From: Dehalococcoidia bacterium
Lineage (GTDB): Bacteria > Chloroflexota > Dehalococcoidia > Lucifugimonadales > Australimonadaceae
Direction: 5' to 3'
Length of the DNA: 64,000 nt
Assembly: GCA_022449765.1 (NCBI GenBank)
Contig: JAKUPZ010000009.1
Location: 1-64,000 of the forward strand
The notes under the pieces were generated by a model. That model saw only the letters and a list, made by a program, of their open reading frames with translations, was not told the DNA's origin and made no database searches. Of the stretch, positions 17,034 through 26,723 are shown piece after piece; the first letter of the stretch is position 1; every line of letters starts with the position of its first letter. The translations under genes and the position numbers were made by a program.

Positions 17034-17825
17034 TTAACTTGCAAATGCCTGCAACTTCACTTCGACTCTGATTTCATCTTCAAGGCTTAAAACTGCTCTA
17101 GCTGTTGGAACGGGCATTTTTAGCTGATCCCACGTAACAACGGTTTTACCTGTTATTGAAATATGATCCCCTGAATCAATAGCTACAATGTCAAAATCAA
17201 CAGGGATATCATTCCCTTTAATTTTCAAGATAGAGGCAATTTTAGTGCTTACCTCCACGCCTGTTTCAAAGCCTTTTGGAAGAGTTTCAATTGGTGGCAC
17301 TTCTAATATTGCAGTACGGTTATCTGGAAACATCCTCCTCTTTACATAGCGATCCCTTGAACTTGAATCGCTCGTCAAACTGTGAAGGTCCATTTCTATA
17401 ATAGATTCTCTGCCGTCGAGGAAAATATTCCCCTCTAATTTGCTGGTTGTTAAAACAGCGTCAATTGGAGAGGATAATCGGAACAATTGCTCAGTAACGC
17501 TGAAGGAGATTTTGGAACCTTCTGCAACACTGAACGCCACACCTTCGTAATCTCCCACAGAACGTTTCGCATTCTTACCCTCTTGTTCTTTAGATGCTAC
17601 GGGAGAGGAATCGGGTGTTTGGATAGGAGCAGGAACCGCAGTAGGTGCTGCAGTGGGAGCAGGATTACTAACGGGAGTAGATGTCGGTTTCGCAACCGAA
17701 GCCTCATCTACTAGCGCTGGAGCCACCGATTCAGATGTGCTCTGGACGCTGGGGTCTGGAGAAGAGGAACATGCAACTATAAATGCTAAGGCAATAGTAA
17801 AAGTAATTAGGTTTCGTATTTTCAT
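17034..17825 (-). CDS. YceI-like lipoprotein
   Basis: 263 residues. A signal peptide ends with the lipobox IVAC (Cys about residue 19), then comes a ~60-residue Ser/Pro/Thr/Ala linker (PTSTPVSNPAPTAAPTAVPAP), then a YceI-type beta-barrel domain (about 90-260) with the pattern FLDGRESIIEMDLHSLTSDSSSRDRYVKRRMFPDNRTAILEVP split over two strands. YceI barrels bind isoprenoids or other lipids in the periplasm or cell envelope. No Shine-Dalgarno: TATCCT lies exactly 6 nt before the ATG, so the mRNA may be leaderless. Own terminator downstream. The linker style matches the lipoproteins at 44771 and 55736. Confidence 0.85.
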   Translation of the reverse strand: MKIRNLITFTIALAFIVACSSSPDPSVQSTSESVAPALVDEASVAKPTSTPVSNPAPTAAPTAVPAPIQTPDSSPVASKEQEGKNAKRSVGDYEGVAFSVAEGSKISFSVTEQLFRLSSPIDAVLTTSKLEGNIFLDGRESIIEMDLHSLTSDSSSRDRYVKRRMFPDNRTAILEVPPIETLPKGFETGVEVSTKIASILKIKGNDIPVDFDIVAIDSGDHISITGKTVVTWDQLKMPVPTARAVLSLEDEIRVEVKLQAFAS

Positions 17826-17860
17826 ACGATAAGGATAATATTTTTTGAGGAAAAGGTTAA
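17826..17860 (-). promoter_or_regulatory. Promoter, probable leaderless mRNA of the YceI-like lipoprotein
   Basis: On the minus strand TTAACC (17860-17855), 17-bp spacer, TATCCT (17837-17832), 6 nt, ATG. An alternative -10 TATTAT lies 3 nt further up. There is no Shine-Dalgarno. Confidence 0.4.
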
Positions 17861-17887
17861 CGGTAGTCGTAATTTTTAGTAAAGATA

Positions 17888-17927
17888 AACAATTGGACGC
17901 AGTGAAATTTCACTGCGTCCAATTGTT
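17888..17927 (-). terminator. 40-nt perfect palindrome, terminator of the ammonium transporter gene
   Basis: Positions 17888-17907 are the exact reverse complement of 17908-17927, so the whole element is a perfect 20-bp palindrome, beginning 13 bp downstream of the amt stop. On the minus strand it is followed by TTTATCTTT. It may also work in DNA form as a binding site. Confidence 0.7.
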
Positions 17928-17939
17928 GTGTCACGCTAC

Positions 17940-19118
17940 TTAGTTAAGTTGATATCCAGCTTCGCCATGATCGCTTGAATCTAATCCCGCATCTTCTTCA
18001 GATTCAGCAGATCTTATACCTAGGCCAGGGATTACATCTAAAACTTTCAGTAGAGCAAAAGTTACCACTAGTGAATACACGAACGTACTGACAATCAAAA
18101 CTATGTTGTCCACTAGCAACGCAGAGTCACCTTCAATCAGGCCAATATCTGCGGCAAAAATACCGCAGCCGAGCAGGCCTACCATTCCACCTACACCGTG
18201 GACAGCAAATACATCAAGGGCATCATCAAATCGTAGTTTGTCTTTGAAAAACACCACATAGAAAGTGATGATTCCGGTCACAACGCCTAAAATTAAAGAG
18301 GGGCCAACGCCAATAAATCCGGCAGCTGGTGTGATGGTTGCCAATCCGGCAATTGCACCCGTGGCAGCGCCTACGCCGCTAGCCTTACCGTTGTGGAACA
18401 TACCAAGAAGCACCCAAACCATCATTGCAGTAGCTGCACATGTGTTAGTTACTAAGAATGCACTTACCGCGACTCCATCAGCAGCAAGGCCGGATCCTGC
18501 ATTAAATCCAAACCAACCGAACCACAGAATTGATGCACCTAGCAAAACATAAGGAACATTGTGGGGCAAAATACCATTCTCTATATTCCTGCGCTTGCCA
18601 ACAAGAACTGCTGCAGCAATTGCTGCTACACCAGCATTGATGTGAACCACTGCACCTCCTGCAAAGTCCAGTGCACCTCTTTCGGCCAACCATCCTTCAG
18701 GAGCCCATACCCAGTGTGCTACAGGCGCATAGACGATAGTCACCCATAGAACCAGGAATATGAGGTAGGTCTTGAATTTGAATCGTTCACAAAACGCACC
18801 GGTTATAAGTGCCGGAGTGATGATTGCAAACATCATTTGGAAAATTGCAAACACCTGCTCATCTGCACTATCCACACCGGACAAAGCAAAATTACTCAAG
18901 CTACCGATAAGCGCATTACCACCTTCGCCGAAAGCAAGGCTGTAGCCCCAAAGTACCCAGACGACACTCACAACTCCAAGCGAAATAAATGAGTACATCA
19001 TGGTAGAAACCACGTTTTTACCCCTCACCAAGCCACCGTAAAAAAAGGCCAATCCAGGGGTCATAAGCAATACCAAAGCACTGCATGTCAACATCCAAGC
19101 AATAGATCCAGAATCCAT
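17940..19118 (-). CDS. amt: Ammonium transporter (Amt/MEP/Rh family)
   Basis: 392 residues with about 11 spans. Start taken at the ATG at 19118 (MDSGSIAWML) because a GGGAGG lies upstream and the family starts there; a longer frame up to 19190 is unsupported. Recognisable motifs are TPGLAFFYGGLVR, the GAFCERFKF segment, the first pore His in DFAGGAVVHINAG, and the second in VHGVGG. Trimeric channel for uptake of NH4+/NH3. No adjacent glnK (PII) gene, which is usually linked. A strong palindromic terminator follows. Likely controlled by nitrogen status, but no site for that could be identified. Confidence 0.93.
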   Translation of the reverse strand: MDSGSIAWMLTCSALVLLMTPGLAFFYGGLVRGKNVVSTMMYSFISLGVVSVVWVLWGYSLAFGEGGNALIGSLSNFALSGVDSADEQVFAIFQMMFAIITPALITGAFCERFKFKTYLIFLVLWVTIVYAPVAHWVWAPEGWLAERGALDFAGGAVVHINAGVAAIAAAVLVGKRRNIENGILPHNVPYVLLGASILWFGWFGFNAGSGLAADGVAVSAFLVTNTCAATAMMVWVLLGMFHNGKASGVGAATGAIAGLATITPAAGFIGVGPSLILGVVTGIITFYVVFFKDKLRFDDALDVFAVHGVGGMVGLLGCGIFAADIGLIEGDSALLVDNIVLIVSTFVYSLVVTFALLKVLDVIPGLGIRSAESEEDAGLDSSDHGEAGYQLN

Positions 19119-19251
19119 ACGAAAGATCCTCCCGTCAAGAAATTTAGTCAGAGTTAACCAACGGTAGGACCGTACAGCAAAATTTTTCAAAAATGTTAAA
19201 AAGTATGTTGCGAAAGTGTTACGTATTTGACTGTAGTTTGTCGTTATTTCG

Positions 19252-19995
19252 CTAAAGAAAGCTTGTTAGACCTGAGAGTATCGCAGCAATGGCAGATATA
19301 AGAACCACAGCAAGTCCAATTTTTCTAAAAATTCTTTGTGAAACACGGCTGTGAAGCCAAATCCCTGTTATCAGCCCTCCAAGGCTTCCGGGGAAGAGTA
19401 ATCCAGACAAAATAAAGACTTCAGAAGTCAGTACACCACTAATGAAAAAAGCTGGAAATGCAACAATGCTGACTGATTGCAAATAGAAGGTGATATTCGC
19501 CCGAAAACGCTGTGGCTCAACATCTTGATTAGTAAAAAATAATATGACAGGAGCTCCGGCTAGTCCCGTAGAACCTATGAGCAAGCCGCTTAATGCTCCA
19601 ACAGGAATAGAGAGCAGTTTTTCATTTTTTGCTTTCAATTGGAGCCCTGTAAACATTCCGATGGCGGTCAACCCAACGACTACGCCGATGATCGTTTTCA
19701 AAACTCCTGCGTTCAAATTAACCAAAAAGTAAGTGCCTAATGGCGTGAAAATTATCCCGGATAGAACAAGCGGCCATATCCTTTTGAGGTCAACTAAAGC
19801 GTAAATTTTTATAAGTAGTATTAGTGCTAATAAAAATCCCTGTAGCACAAGTACGGGCACCACCAGAGATGGATCAAAGAGAATTAGCATTATTGGGGCT
19901 GCCACAATAACGAACCCAAAACCTGTGGTCCCCTGGATCATTGCAGAGAAAAATACTGCCACCCCTGCAAAAATAATTAAATTTATCTCCGGCAT
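19252..19995 (-). CDS. TauE/SafE family membrane protein (putative sulfite/organosulfonate exporter)
   Basis: 247 residues, about 8 hydrophobic spans in two repeats; GTTGFGFVIVAAPIML and GALSGLLIGSTGLAGAP are the duplicated TauE motif. Family members export sulfite or sulfoacetate made during organosulfur breakdown, or move other anions. No Shine-Dalgarno upstream; TATGCT lies exactly 6 nt before the ATG, so the message may be leaderless. It precedes amt on the same strand with a 133-bp gap. Divergent from the MFS gene at 20064. Confidence 0.83.
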   Translation of the reverse strand: MPEINLIIFAGVAVFFSAMIQGTTGFGFVIVAAPIMLILFDPSLVVPVLVLQGFLLALILLIKIYALVDLKRIWPLVLSGIIFTPLGTYFLVNLNAGVLKTIIGVVVGLTAIGMFTGLQLKAKNEKLLSIPVGALSGLLIGSTGLAGAPVILFFTNQDVEPQRFRANITFYLQSVSIVAFPAFFISGVLTSEVFILSGLLFPGSLGGLITGIWLHSRVSQRIFRKIGLAVVLISAIAAILSGLTSFL

Positions 19996-20007
19996 CGATT
20001 AAGCATA
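19996..20007 (-). promoter_or_regulatory. -10 element with probable leaderless start for the TauE/SafE gene
   Basis: On the minus strand TATGCT (20007-20002) is followed by 6 nt and the ATG (19995). No good -35 at 16-18 bp, so weaker than the other cases. Confidence 0.3.
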
Positions 20008-20063
20008 TAGCAAAAATGCCTTATCGACTGTTAACTGTTAAGCTGCTGCTGAATAGGAACCTG

Positions 20064-21308
20064 ATGCTTCGATTTACATCTATCCCCGCGATCTCAAAAT
20101 ATTTCCTCGCATTCCGTAGTGCTGACTTTAGGTGGTTATGGATTGGAGGACTTGGCGGTCATTCTGCATATTGGGGGCTTATTGTTGTTCGAGGGGTACT
20201 GGTCTTACAAGTAACGGATTCGCCCAGCATGGTAGGAATAACTACTTTTGCTGCAATGGCTCCTCGGTTCGTTACCCCTCCATTAGCTGGGTATTTTTCT
20301 GATCGGTACACGAGACGAACAGTTTTACTGACAGGTTATATAGCTCAAATATTGCATAGTGTGCTTCTCACAAGCTTAGGAGTCTTGGGAGTATTAGGTC
20401 CTTGGATAATTGTACTTCTGGCAGTATTTAACGGTGCAGTACGCTCATTTCAAATGACTGCAACGCAATCCCTTATTCCAAATGTAGTACCGAAAGAACA
20501 TTTACTAAACGCCGTGTCCTTGAACATGATTTCCACTCATGGAAGTAAACTTTTAGGTCCCGGCTTGATGGCTATCCCTCTCATTTTTTGGAGTGCTACA
20601 TGGGGGTTTGCAATATGTGGACTACTCTATATGGCTGGATTGATTGGAATACTTTGTATAAAAGCACGAACGACAGGCGGCATACAAAAAGGGACAAGCT
20701 TTGGCGCTAGTCAAAAAGAAGCAATTATATATATCTACAAAAATAGATCACTCCGCACATTATTTCTATTAATTATGCTCCACTGCTCTTTAACAATGGC
20801 CTATGAATCAATACTACCGATATTTGCAAAAGTCGTGCTTGATGATCCTGTTAGCGGCGTCAGTTATCTAATGATGGGCGTAGGGACGGGCTCAGTGCTG
20901 TTTGCCTTGTATGTAGCAGGAATGAGTAGTGCTCGACTCCGGGGCAGCATGCTTCTAGTTTTAGGGGCACTAAGTGGCTTATCGCTCTTTGGATTAGCGT
21001 TATCAGATAATTTTGCCTCAGCCATTTTCTGTACCGCAATCATGGGAGGTTCGCAGGTAGGTTTCATGGCAATTGCTAATTCAATGGTTCAGACAATAGC
21101 TCCTGATGAATTGAGAGGACGGATTACTGGGCTTAATCAAATCAATATAGGTGGAACAATGGCGGTATTAAATCTCTTCAACGGCATTATTGCTGGAGAA
21201 ATTGGGCCCACATTAGTTCTCGTCACATGGGGGGCATTATTTAGCGCAGTAGTGATTGCTAGTCTGGCTTTCCCCACGCCCCGCGCGCTCTACGCTGGTC
21301 GTACTTAG
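20064..21308 (+). CDS. MFS transporter (EntS-like)
   Basis: 414 residues from the ATG at 20064, which has AGGAACCTG upstream; an in-frame ATG at 20016 lacks a Shine-Dalgarno and would only add a basic N-terminus. About 11-12 spans. The segment FRSADFRWLWIGG and SDRYTRRTVLLTG in the loop after span 2 match the MFS_3/EntS group of drug or siderophore exporters. Convergent with the SDR gene at 21342. Substrate unknown. Confidence 0.8.
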   Translation: MLRFTSIPAISKYFLAFRSADFRWLWIGGLGGHSAYWGLIVVRGVLVLQVTDSPSMVGITTFAAMAPRFVTPPLAGYFSDRYTRRTVLLTGYIAQILHSVLLTSLGVLGVLGPWIIVLLAVFNGAVRSFQMTATQSLIPNVVPKEHLLNAVSLNMISTHGSKLLGPGLMAIPLIFWSATWGFAICGLLYMAGLIGILCIKARTTGGIQKGTSFGASQKEAIIYIYKNRSLRTLFLLIMLHCSLTMAYESILPIFAKVVLDDPVSGVSYLMMGVGTGSVLFALYVAGMSSARLRGSMLLVLGALSGLSLFGLALSDNFASAIFCTAIMGGSQVGFMAIANSMVQTIAPDELRGRITGLNQINIGGTMAVLNLFNGIIAGEIGPTLVLVTWGALFSAVVIASLAFPTPRALYAGRT

Positions 21309-21341
21309 GGTAATTCTAAGAAGGCAAATTTAGAGGAAGAG

Positions 21342-22151
21342 CTAATACCTGCCTTGGCTTGCCCATGAAGCTCCGTCCACTGGTAGCCAAATTCCACTTA
21401 TAAATTGTGCTTCGTCAGAATGCAGGAATAGTGCAGCGTAAGCTACATCCCAAGCAGTACCCATTCGATTTCCGAGCGGTACTCGAGCATTTCGAGAGGC
21501 TATAACTTGCTCACGTGGAGTACCTGCCGCTACACGTGCTTCAATTGCCATTGGAGTATTCATCAATCCAGGTAGTATTGCATTGACACGAATTGCAGCA
21601 TCTGCATGTGCCATTGCAAGATTCTGTGTCATAGCAATTATTGCAGTTTTCATTGTTTTGTAACCCAAATAAGGGTAACCCTCCAACACAGCTAACGAGG
21701 AAATGTTCACTATTGAACCGCCTCCTTGTTCTCTCATTATCGGAATCACATGCTTACATGCCATCCAATGACTCTTTAAATTAACTGCAAAACTACGGTC
21801 AAACGCCTCTTCAGTAAGATCAACAGCAACAGCATCTCCCAGTGCTAAGCTTGCACCGACATTATTGTGAAGAATATCTATCGTTCCATAATTTTTTTTG
21901 ATGCGATTTACCAGAATCCTTACAGATTCTTCGCTAACAGCATCAACTAATTCAAAAATAGCCTCATTGCCTTCGGCAATTATCATATCGACGGTTTCTT
22001 GCCCAGAGATGAGATCCTGATCTGCAACCACCACTTTTGCTCCTTCTCGAGCAAGCAAAATTGCAGTAGCACGGCCATTCCCAATGGTATCCCCTGGGGT
22101 TTGGCCAGCCCCAATTACAATCGCAATTTTATTTTCAACGCGTCCTGGCAT
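21342..22151 (-). CDS. Short-chain dehydrogenase/reductase (SDR)
   Basis: 269 residues. The cofactor site is unusual at the start: GAGQTPGDTIGNGRA in place of the compact TGxxxGIG, a loop insertion of several residues. The rest is classical: NNVG (for NNAG), ISSLAV with catalytic Ser, YLGYKTMK with Tyr-x3-Lys (Y-K-T-M-K) and a C-terminal PVDGG-like end (LPVDGASW). Start ATG has GGAGG. Followed 56 bp later on the same strand by... no gene: its upstream neighbour is the alpha/beta hydrolase at 22208, which reads in the same direction and probably shares its transcript. Substrate unknown. Confidence 0.83.
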   Translation of the reverse strand: MPGRVENKIAIVIGAGQTPGDTIGNGRATAILLAREGAKVVVADQDLISGQETVDMIIAEGNEAIFELVDAVSEESVRILVNRIKKNYGTIDILHNNVGASLALGDAVAVDLTEEAFDRSFAVNLKSHWMACKHVIPIMREQGGGSIVNISSLAVLEGYPYLGYKTMKTAIIAMTQNLAMAHADAAIRVNAILPGLMNTPMAIEARVAAGTPREQVIASRNARVPLGNRMGTAWDVAYAALFLHSDEAQFISGIWLPVDGASWASQGRY

Positions 22152-22207
22152 AGTTCTACCTCCAGCAGCCTCATTTTCTCTTGCGTGTGATTTTATAAAT
22201 GACTAGG

Positions 22208-23020
22208 TTAAGTAGTAAAAAACTCAAGTGCCGTTTTATTGAATTCTTCAGCAGACTGCTGAGGAAGCATGTGGCCTATTCCTTCAAATGTCTCTAAGCG
22301 GGCTCCGGGAATGCTAGACGCTGTAAGTTTGCCCATTTCGTAATCATTCACTTGATCGTCGGTACCCCAGCAAACCAATGTAGGAGCTTTTATAAGTGGC
22401 ATTCTGCGCAACGTGTTATACCTTAATCTTGTGTCAGGGTTAGTCATGTGCCTCATGACACCAGCGAATGCCTCTCCATGGCCAGGCAGAGAATTCTTTT
22501 TAACAAAAGTTGCTACCAATTCATCAATTTCAACTGTTCCTTCCGGAAATCGATGTATAAATTGTTCTCTAATTTGCACTTCAGTAGGTACATTAAATTC
22601 GACCATGCTCTGAAGGGGACGAGTTGATGTACCGCCGCCAGCCACGTTGATCACTTTGTTCACTCTTTCCGGGCTCTCATACGACAATAACGTAACGATC
22701 CATCCGCCCATAGAATGACCAATAAAATTAGCCTTCTCAATTCCCATCACATCCAAAAATTCACGAACATGATCTACAAGATAGGCGAATGAAAAATCCT
22801 GAAGAAAAATATCGCCAAGGCCCCAATTAAGGCAATCGATGGCATAAACATGTAGGCTCGCAGAAAGAGGGCCAATGTTTCGCACCCACGTTTCACAGCC
22901 ACTGGTCCAACCTGCGCCGTGGATCAAAACTGTCGGGAACCCAGATCCAGCTTCCCAGTACCGTGTTCTCCCATGACTCATATCTGCGTAATTCTCTACC
23001 CAAGTTTTAGGCAAGCTCAC
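22208..23020 (-). CDS. Alpha/beta hydrolase
   Basis: 270 residues, beginning with GTG preceded by GGAG. The oxyanion region HGAGW (about 34-38), nucleophile elbow GHSMGGW (Ser about 101), the acid in CWGTDDQVND and catalytic His in GIGHMLPQQ identify a serine alpha/beta hydrolase, similar to meta-cleavage product hydrolases and related esterases. No signal peptide. Same direction as the SDR at 21342, with a 56-bp gap. A role in hydrolysing a ring-cleavage product or ester is inferred. Confidence 0.85.
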   Translation of the reverse strand: MSLPKTWVENYADMSHGRTRYWEAGSGFPTVLIHGAGWTSGCETWVRNIGPLSASLHVYAIDCLNWGLGDIFLQDFSFAYLVDHVREFLDVMGIEKANFIGHSMGGWIVTLLSYESPERVNKVINVAGGGTSTRPLQSMVEFNVPTEVQIREQFIHRFPEGTVEIDELVATFVKKNSLPGHGEAFAGVMRHMTNPDTRLRYNTLRRMPLIKAPTLVCWGTDDQVNDYEMGKLTASSIPGARLETFEGIGHMLPQQSAEEFNKTALEFFTT

Positions 23021-23072
23021 AAAATTTTCTCCAAGGAAGGTGTAGGAACTTTGAACAATAGAAAATCATATA

Positions 23073-23148
<76 letters not shown>

Positions 23149-23204
23149 ACACTGTACCCGCTAAGTATAACGAAAATTGCTGAGAATCGTTAGGCCAGAA
23201 AAAT

Positions 23205-25070
23205 CTACAGGTTTAAACCTTCTAGTGTCTCTTGCACTACACTAAATCTTTCGAAAGGAGGCATGAAGTACGCTCCTGCGATTTTACCTGAGAGCTCCTG
23301 TAATAATTCCTTGCTAATGTCTATACCAATAGATGCAGATTTATCACCTGCCTGCTCTAGGCGCTTTACTATGTCGCTAGGCACGAAAATACCTGGGACC
23401 TCGTTGTGCAAGAATAACGCATGGCGGGTATTTCTTAAAGGTAAAACTCCTAAAATCACAGGAACAGGGAATTTGCCCAAAACTGAATAGACTCGATCGA
23501 ATTGTTCCATCGAATATATAGGCTGGGTCAGTAAGAAATGAGCACCTGCAGCTATTTTTCTCTCTAAAACCTTAAGCTCTCGGTCTATGTCGGGTGCATT
23601 GAAATTAAACGCTGCTCCAATGAAAAAAGAAGTAGGGGAGTCTATTTCCCGTCCGTTAGCATCAACACCGTTATTGAATCCGGACATCAAGCGAATAAGC
23701 CCTGACGCAGTAACGTCTGATATTGCTGTTGCTTGAGGGTAGTCACCGCTCTGTGGAATATCTCCCATTACAGTGAATACATTGCGAATACCCAGAGCAT
23801 GAGCACCTAGAAGATCAGAATGTAACGCAAGAAGATTCCTGTGCCTTATGGCAGCATGCATTATTGATTCTATTCCGAGTTTTGATTGAATCAGGCTCCC
23901 GGTAGCAAGCGCGCTCATACGCCCTTGTGCGCGGGGGCTATCAGCGACATTTACCGCATCTATGTGACCTGCAATACCGCGCAATTTATCAACAGTGTCG
24001 CTTATATCAAACCCTCTTGGTGGTGAAAGTTCTACAGTGACTACAAACTCACCTTTAGCAATCTTTTCTGCAAGTCCTGTAGCGGGCTTGCCTTCATCTT
24101 CATGCTTGGAATGCTTTTGGGGTGCTTTCGGTATTTTTGCAAACGTACGCTGAGGTATTACTCCTTTTATTTCGTCTCTTACAGAAGAAATATGCTTAGG
24201 CGTAGTACCACAGCATCCTCCAAGGATTGTTGCTCCGCTATATGCAATGTCTTTTAAAACTTCAGCAAAATAAGATGACTCTGCAGTATATTGAAGCTGA
24301 CCGTCGACGTACGAAGGAAGCCCTGCATTTGGCTGCGCTATTAAAGGGAGATTGGTATTTTGAGCCATTCTTTCAATAACACTTCTAAGTAAATCAGGGC
24401 CAATACTACAATTAGCTCCTATAGCAAGTAGGCTGCTTTCATTTAGAGTAGTGGCGATTTCTTCAGGTGTATCCCCAGCAGGAGTCAATCCATCATTATT
24501 GAATGTTAGCGTTGCCATCAAAGGAAGGTTGGAGACGGAACGCACTGCATCCAAAGCTAACCTTAGTTGAGTGAGAGAAGTAAATGTCTCAAGTATCAAT
24601 ACGTCTGCGCCTGATTCAGACAGAATTGATGCCTGTTCGGCAAAAACATTATGCGCGGCAGCAGAACCTAAAATTTCCGCGGCAAAAGAATCGACAGCCA
24701 ATGGTCCCATTGCGGCAGCAACCCAAGCCTGTTGACCATTCAATCGTATAGCCTCACGTGCTAAAGCAACTCCCGTACGATTCAATTCTTCAGTTTGCGA
24801 TGAAATACCATGACTGGCCAATCGCGATGAATTTGCCCCAAAAGTATTAGTAGCTATTAACTCTGATCCTGCCTGCAAATAGCTACGGTGAATAGCCTTA
24901 ACAATTTCAGGCCTCTCCAAATTCGCAGCTTCTATAGGCACTCCTGTAATACCTTGGGCGTAAAGTTGCGTACCCATAGCTCCATCAGAGAGTAATGAAC
25001 CTCTCGATAGTCGTTCGATTAATGATGAATTACCCATATGGAACTTAATTGTACAGTTAAATTGCTGCAT
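23205..25070 (-). CDS. Bifunctional homocysteine S-methyltransferase / methylenetetrahydrofolate reductase
   Basis: 621 residues, a fusion. Residues about 12-310 are a zinc homocysteine methyltransferase domain (DGAMGTQLYAQG, then zinc Cys in GANCSIG and the GGCCGTTPKHI pair). Residues about 335-620 are a MetF-type flavoprotein domain (VTVELSPPRGFD, DSPRAQGRMSALA). The same architecture is seen in YitJ-like proteins. It couples making 5-methyl-THF to methionine synthesis without the B12 domain of MetH. The ATG at 25070 has no clear Shine-Dalgarno; an ATG at 25037 is an alternative. Divergent from the lactate permease gene. Confidence 0.9.
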   Translation of the reverse strand: MQQFNCTIKFHMGNSSLIERLSRGSLLSDGAMGTQLYAQGITGVPIEAANLERPEIVKAIHRSYLQAGSELIATNTFGANSSRLASHGISSQTEELNRTGVALAREAIRLNGQQAWVAAAMGPLAVDSFAAEILGSAAAHNVFAEQASILSESGADVLILETFTSLTQLRLALDAVRSVSNLPLMATLTFNNDGLTPAGDTPEEIATTLNESSLLAIGANCSIGPDLLRSVIERMAQNTNLPLIAQPNAGLPSYVDGQLQYTAESSYFAEVLKDIAYSGATILGGCCGTTPKHISSVRDEIKGVIPQRTFAKIPKAPQKHSKHEDEGKPATGLAEKIAKGEFVVTVELSPPRGFDISDTVDKLRGIAGHIDAVNVADSPRAQGRMSALATGSLIQSKLGIESIMHAAIRHRNLLALHSDLLGAHALGIRNVFTVMGDIPQSGDYPQATAISDVTASGLIRLMSGFNNGVDANGREIDSPTSFFIGAAFNFNAPDIDRELKVLERKIAAGAHFLLTQPIYSMEQFDRVYSVLGKFPVPVILGVLPLRNTRHALFLHNEVPGIFVPSDIVKRLEQAGDKSASIGIDISKELLQELSGKIAGAYFMPPFERFSVVQETLEGLNL

Positions 25071-25129
25071 AGTGCGTTGCGAGTATTGAATAGAGGGACT
25101 ATGCTGCTCGGACTTGAGAGTTAAACCCT

Positions 25130-26722
25130 ATGAATGGTCCTGATTTAAGCCTTACCAATTGGCTCCTAGCCAGTTCGCCAGTCGTGATACTTGTAGTAGC
25201 GATTTTATGGCGAAATTGGGGAGCACCTAAAGCTGGTGCAGCAGCATGGATACTTGCTGCAGTACTGTCTTATTTTGTTTTTGGCAGCAATACTGATCAT
25301 GTGGCAATTGCAACCGCTAAAGGGCTCAGTCTTTCTGTATTCGTCCTCACAATTGTTTGGACCTCTGTTTATATGTTCAATCTAGTTGATCGACTAAAAG
25401 GAATTAACGTCATAGGCCAAACTATGGCAAGGTTAACCGAAGACAAGCTTATGCAGGCCTTGTTAGTGGGATGGGGATTTTCTAGTTTCATCCAGGGCAT
25501 AACTGGGTTTGGTGTTCCTGTAGCAGTTTCTGCCCCCCTTTTGATCATGCTCGGCTTTAAACCTGCCAGAGCTGCCGCCATGGCCTTGGTCGGACATGGA
25601 TGGGCTGTAACTTTTGGTTCAATGGGGTCTTCCTATTACACTATTCAACTCGTTACAGGAATTGAAGGTAGCGTGATAGCACCTCATATGGCGCTGCTAT
25701 TTGCTCCTATCATAATCTTGAGCGGGTTTCTTGTAGCTCATATTTTTGGAGGATTTTATGCAGTCCGGCGCAGCTTTTTTGTGGTAATAATTGCCGGTAG
25801 CGCCATGGCCGTTAGTATGTACTGGCTAGCAAATATAGGCGCGCCTCAAATTGCATCAAGCGTCCCAGCTGTTTTGGGCATGATAATTATTGGGGTACTT
25901 TCCAAAACTCCGTTATCTTTGAAATCAGCCGATGATAAAAATATTGAAGCAAAGAAAACGACCTCTCCTGAAGACATGTCCTTCCTTCTCGCATTCATGC
26001 CCTATATCCTTCTTATTGGCTTAAGTGTCATCTCCCAAATAACAATCATTAAAGAGGCTGTTACTCACATCCGATGGGGACTTGATTACCCAAGTTTTGC
26101 AACATCTTCTGGCTTCATTGTTCCAGCAGTAGAAAGTTACGCGCCTATAAGAATCCTCAATCACCCTGCTCCACTCATCGCATTCTCAGTATTGTTTAGT
26201 GCAGCAATTTACCTCGTAGCAGGCAGGTGGCAAAAAGGGGCAGCGTGGCAGTCGTTAAAACTAACTTATAACCAATGCCTGGGAACAACAGTAGGTGTTG
26301 CAACCATGGTGATGATGGCTGTGGTTATGGCAGATTCAGGTATGACCGTATTACTTGCAAAAGGCATTGCTAATGTCTCGGGCCCAGTTTTTCCGTTAGT
26401 TTCACCATTCATAGGGCTACTAGGCTCATTTATGAGCGGAAGTAACACAAATTCCAATGTAATGTTTGGCTTATTGCAACTTGAAACTGCGAATGCCTTA
26501 GGAATCGGCCCTGTTACTATTTCCAGCATTCAGTCGATCGGCGCATCTGTCGGAAGTCCCATGGCTCCTGCCAAAGTTCTTGTAGGAGCAGCTGTAGTCG
26601 GATTAGCTGGAAAAGAAAGAGATATATTTAAGATTGTAATACCGTATATATTGGCGTTGGTATTGCTTGCGGGGATTGAAGCCATACTTATCATTGAACT
26701 AATGCCAAACTGGGAAAGGTAA
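25130..26722 (+). CDS. lctP: L-lactate permease family transporter
   Basis: 530 residues with about 12-14 spans. The sequence follows the LctP/GlcA family: WRNWGAPKAGAAAWILAA near the start, SFIQGITGFGVPVAVSAPLL, and near the end GSFMSGSNTNSNVMFGLLQ plus GASVGSPMAPAKVLVGAA. The family imports lactate, glycolate and related 2-hydroxy acids with protons. A 56-residue two-span protein follows 1 bp after the stop and is probably cotranscribed. Divergent from the methionine gene. Confidence 0.9.
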   Translation: MNGPDLSLTNWLLASSPVVILVVAILWRNWGAPKAGAAAWILAAVLSYFVFGSNTDHVAIATAKGLSLSVFVLTIVWTSVYMFNLVDRLKGINVIGQTMARLTEDKLMQALLVGWGFSSFIQGITGFGVPVAVSAPLLIMLGFKPARAAAMALVGHGWAVTFGSMGSSYYTIQLVTGIEGSVIAPHMALLFAPIIILSGFLVAHIFGGFYAVRRSFFVVIIAGSAMAVSMYWLANIGAPQIASSVPAVLGMIIIGVLSKTPLSLKSADDKNIEAKKTTSPEDMSFLLAFMPYILLIGLSVISQITIIKEAVTHIRWGLDYPSFATSSGFIVPAVESYAPIRILNHPAPLIAFSVLFSAAIYLVAGRWQKGAAWQSLKLTYNQCLGTTVGVATMVMMAVVMADSGMTVLLAKGIANVSGPVFPLVSPFIGLLGSFMSGSNTNSNVMFGLLQLETANALGIGPVTISSIQSIGASVGSPMAPAKVLVGAAVVGLAGKERDIFKIVIPYILALVLLAGIEAILIIELMPNWER

Positions 26723-26723
26723 T

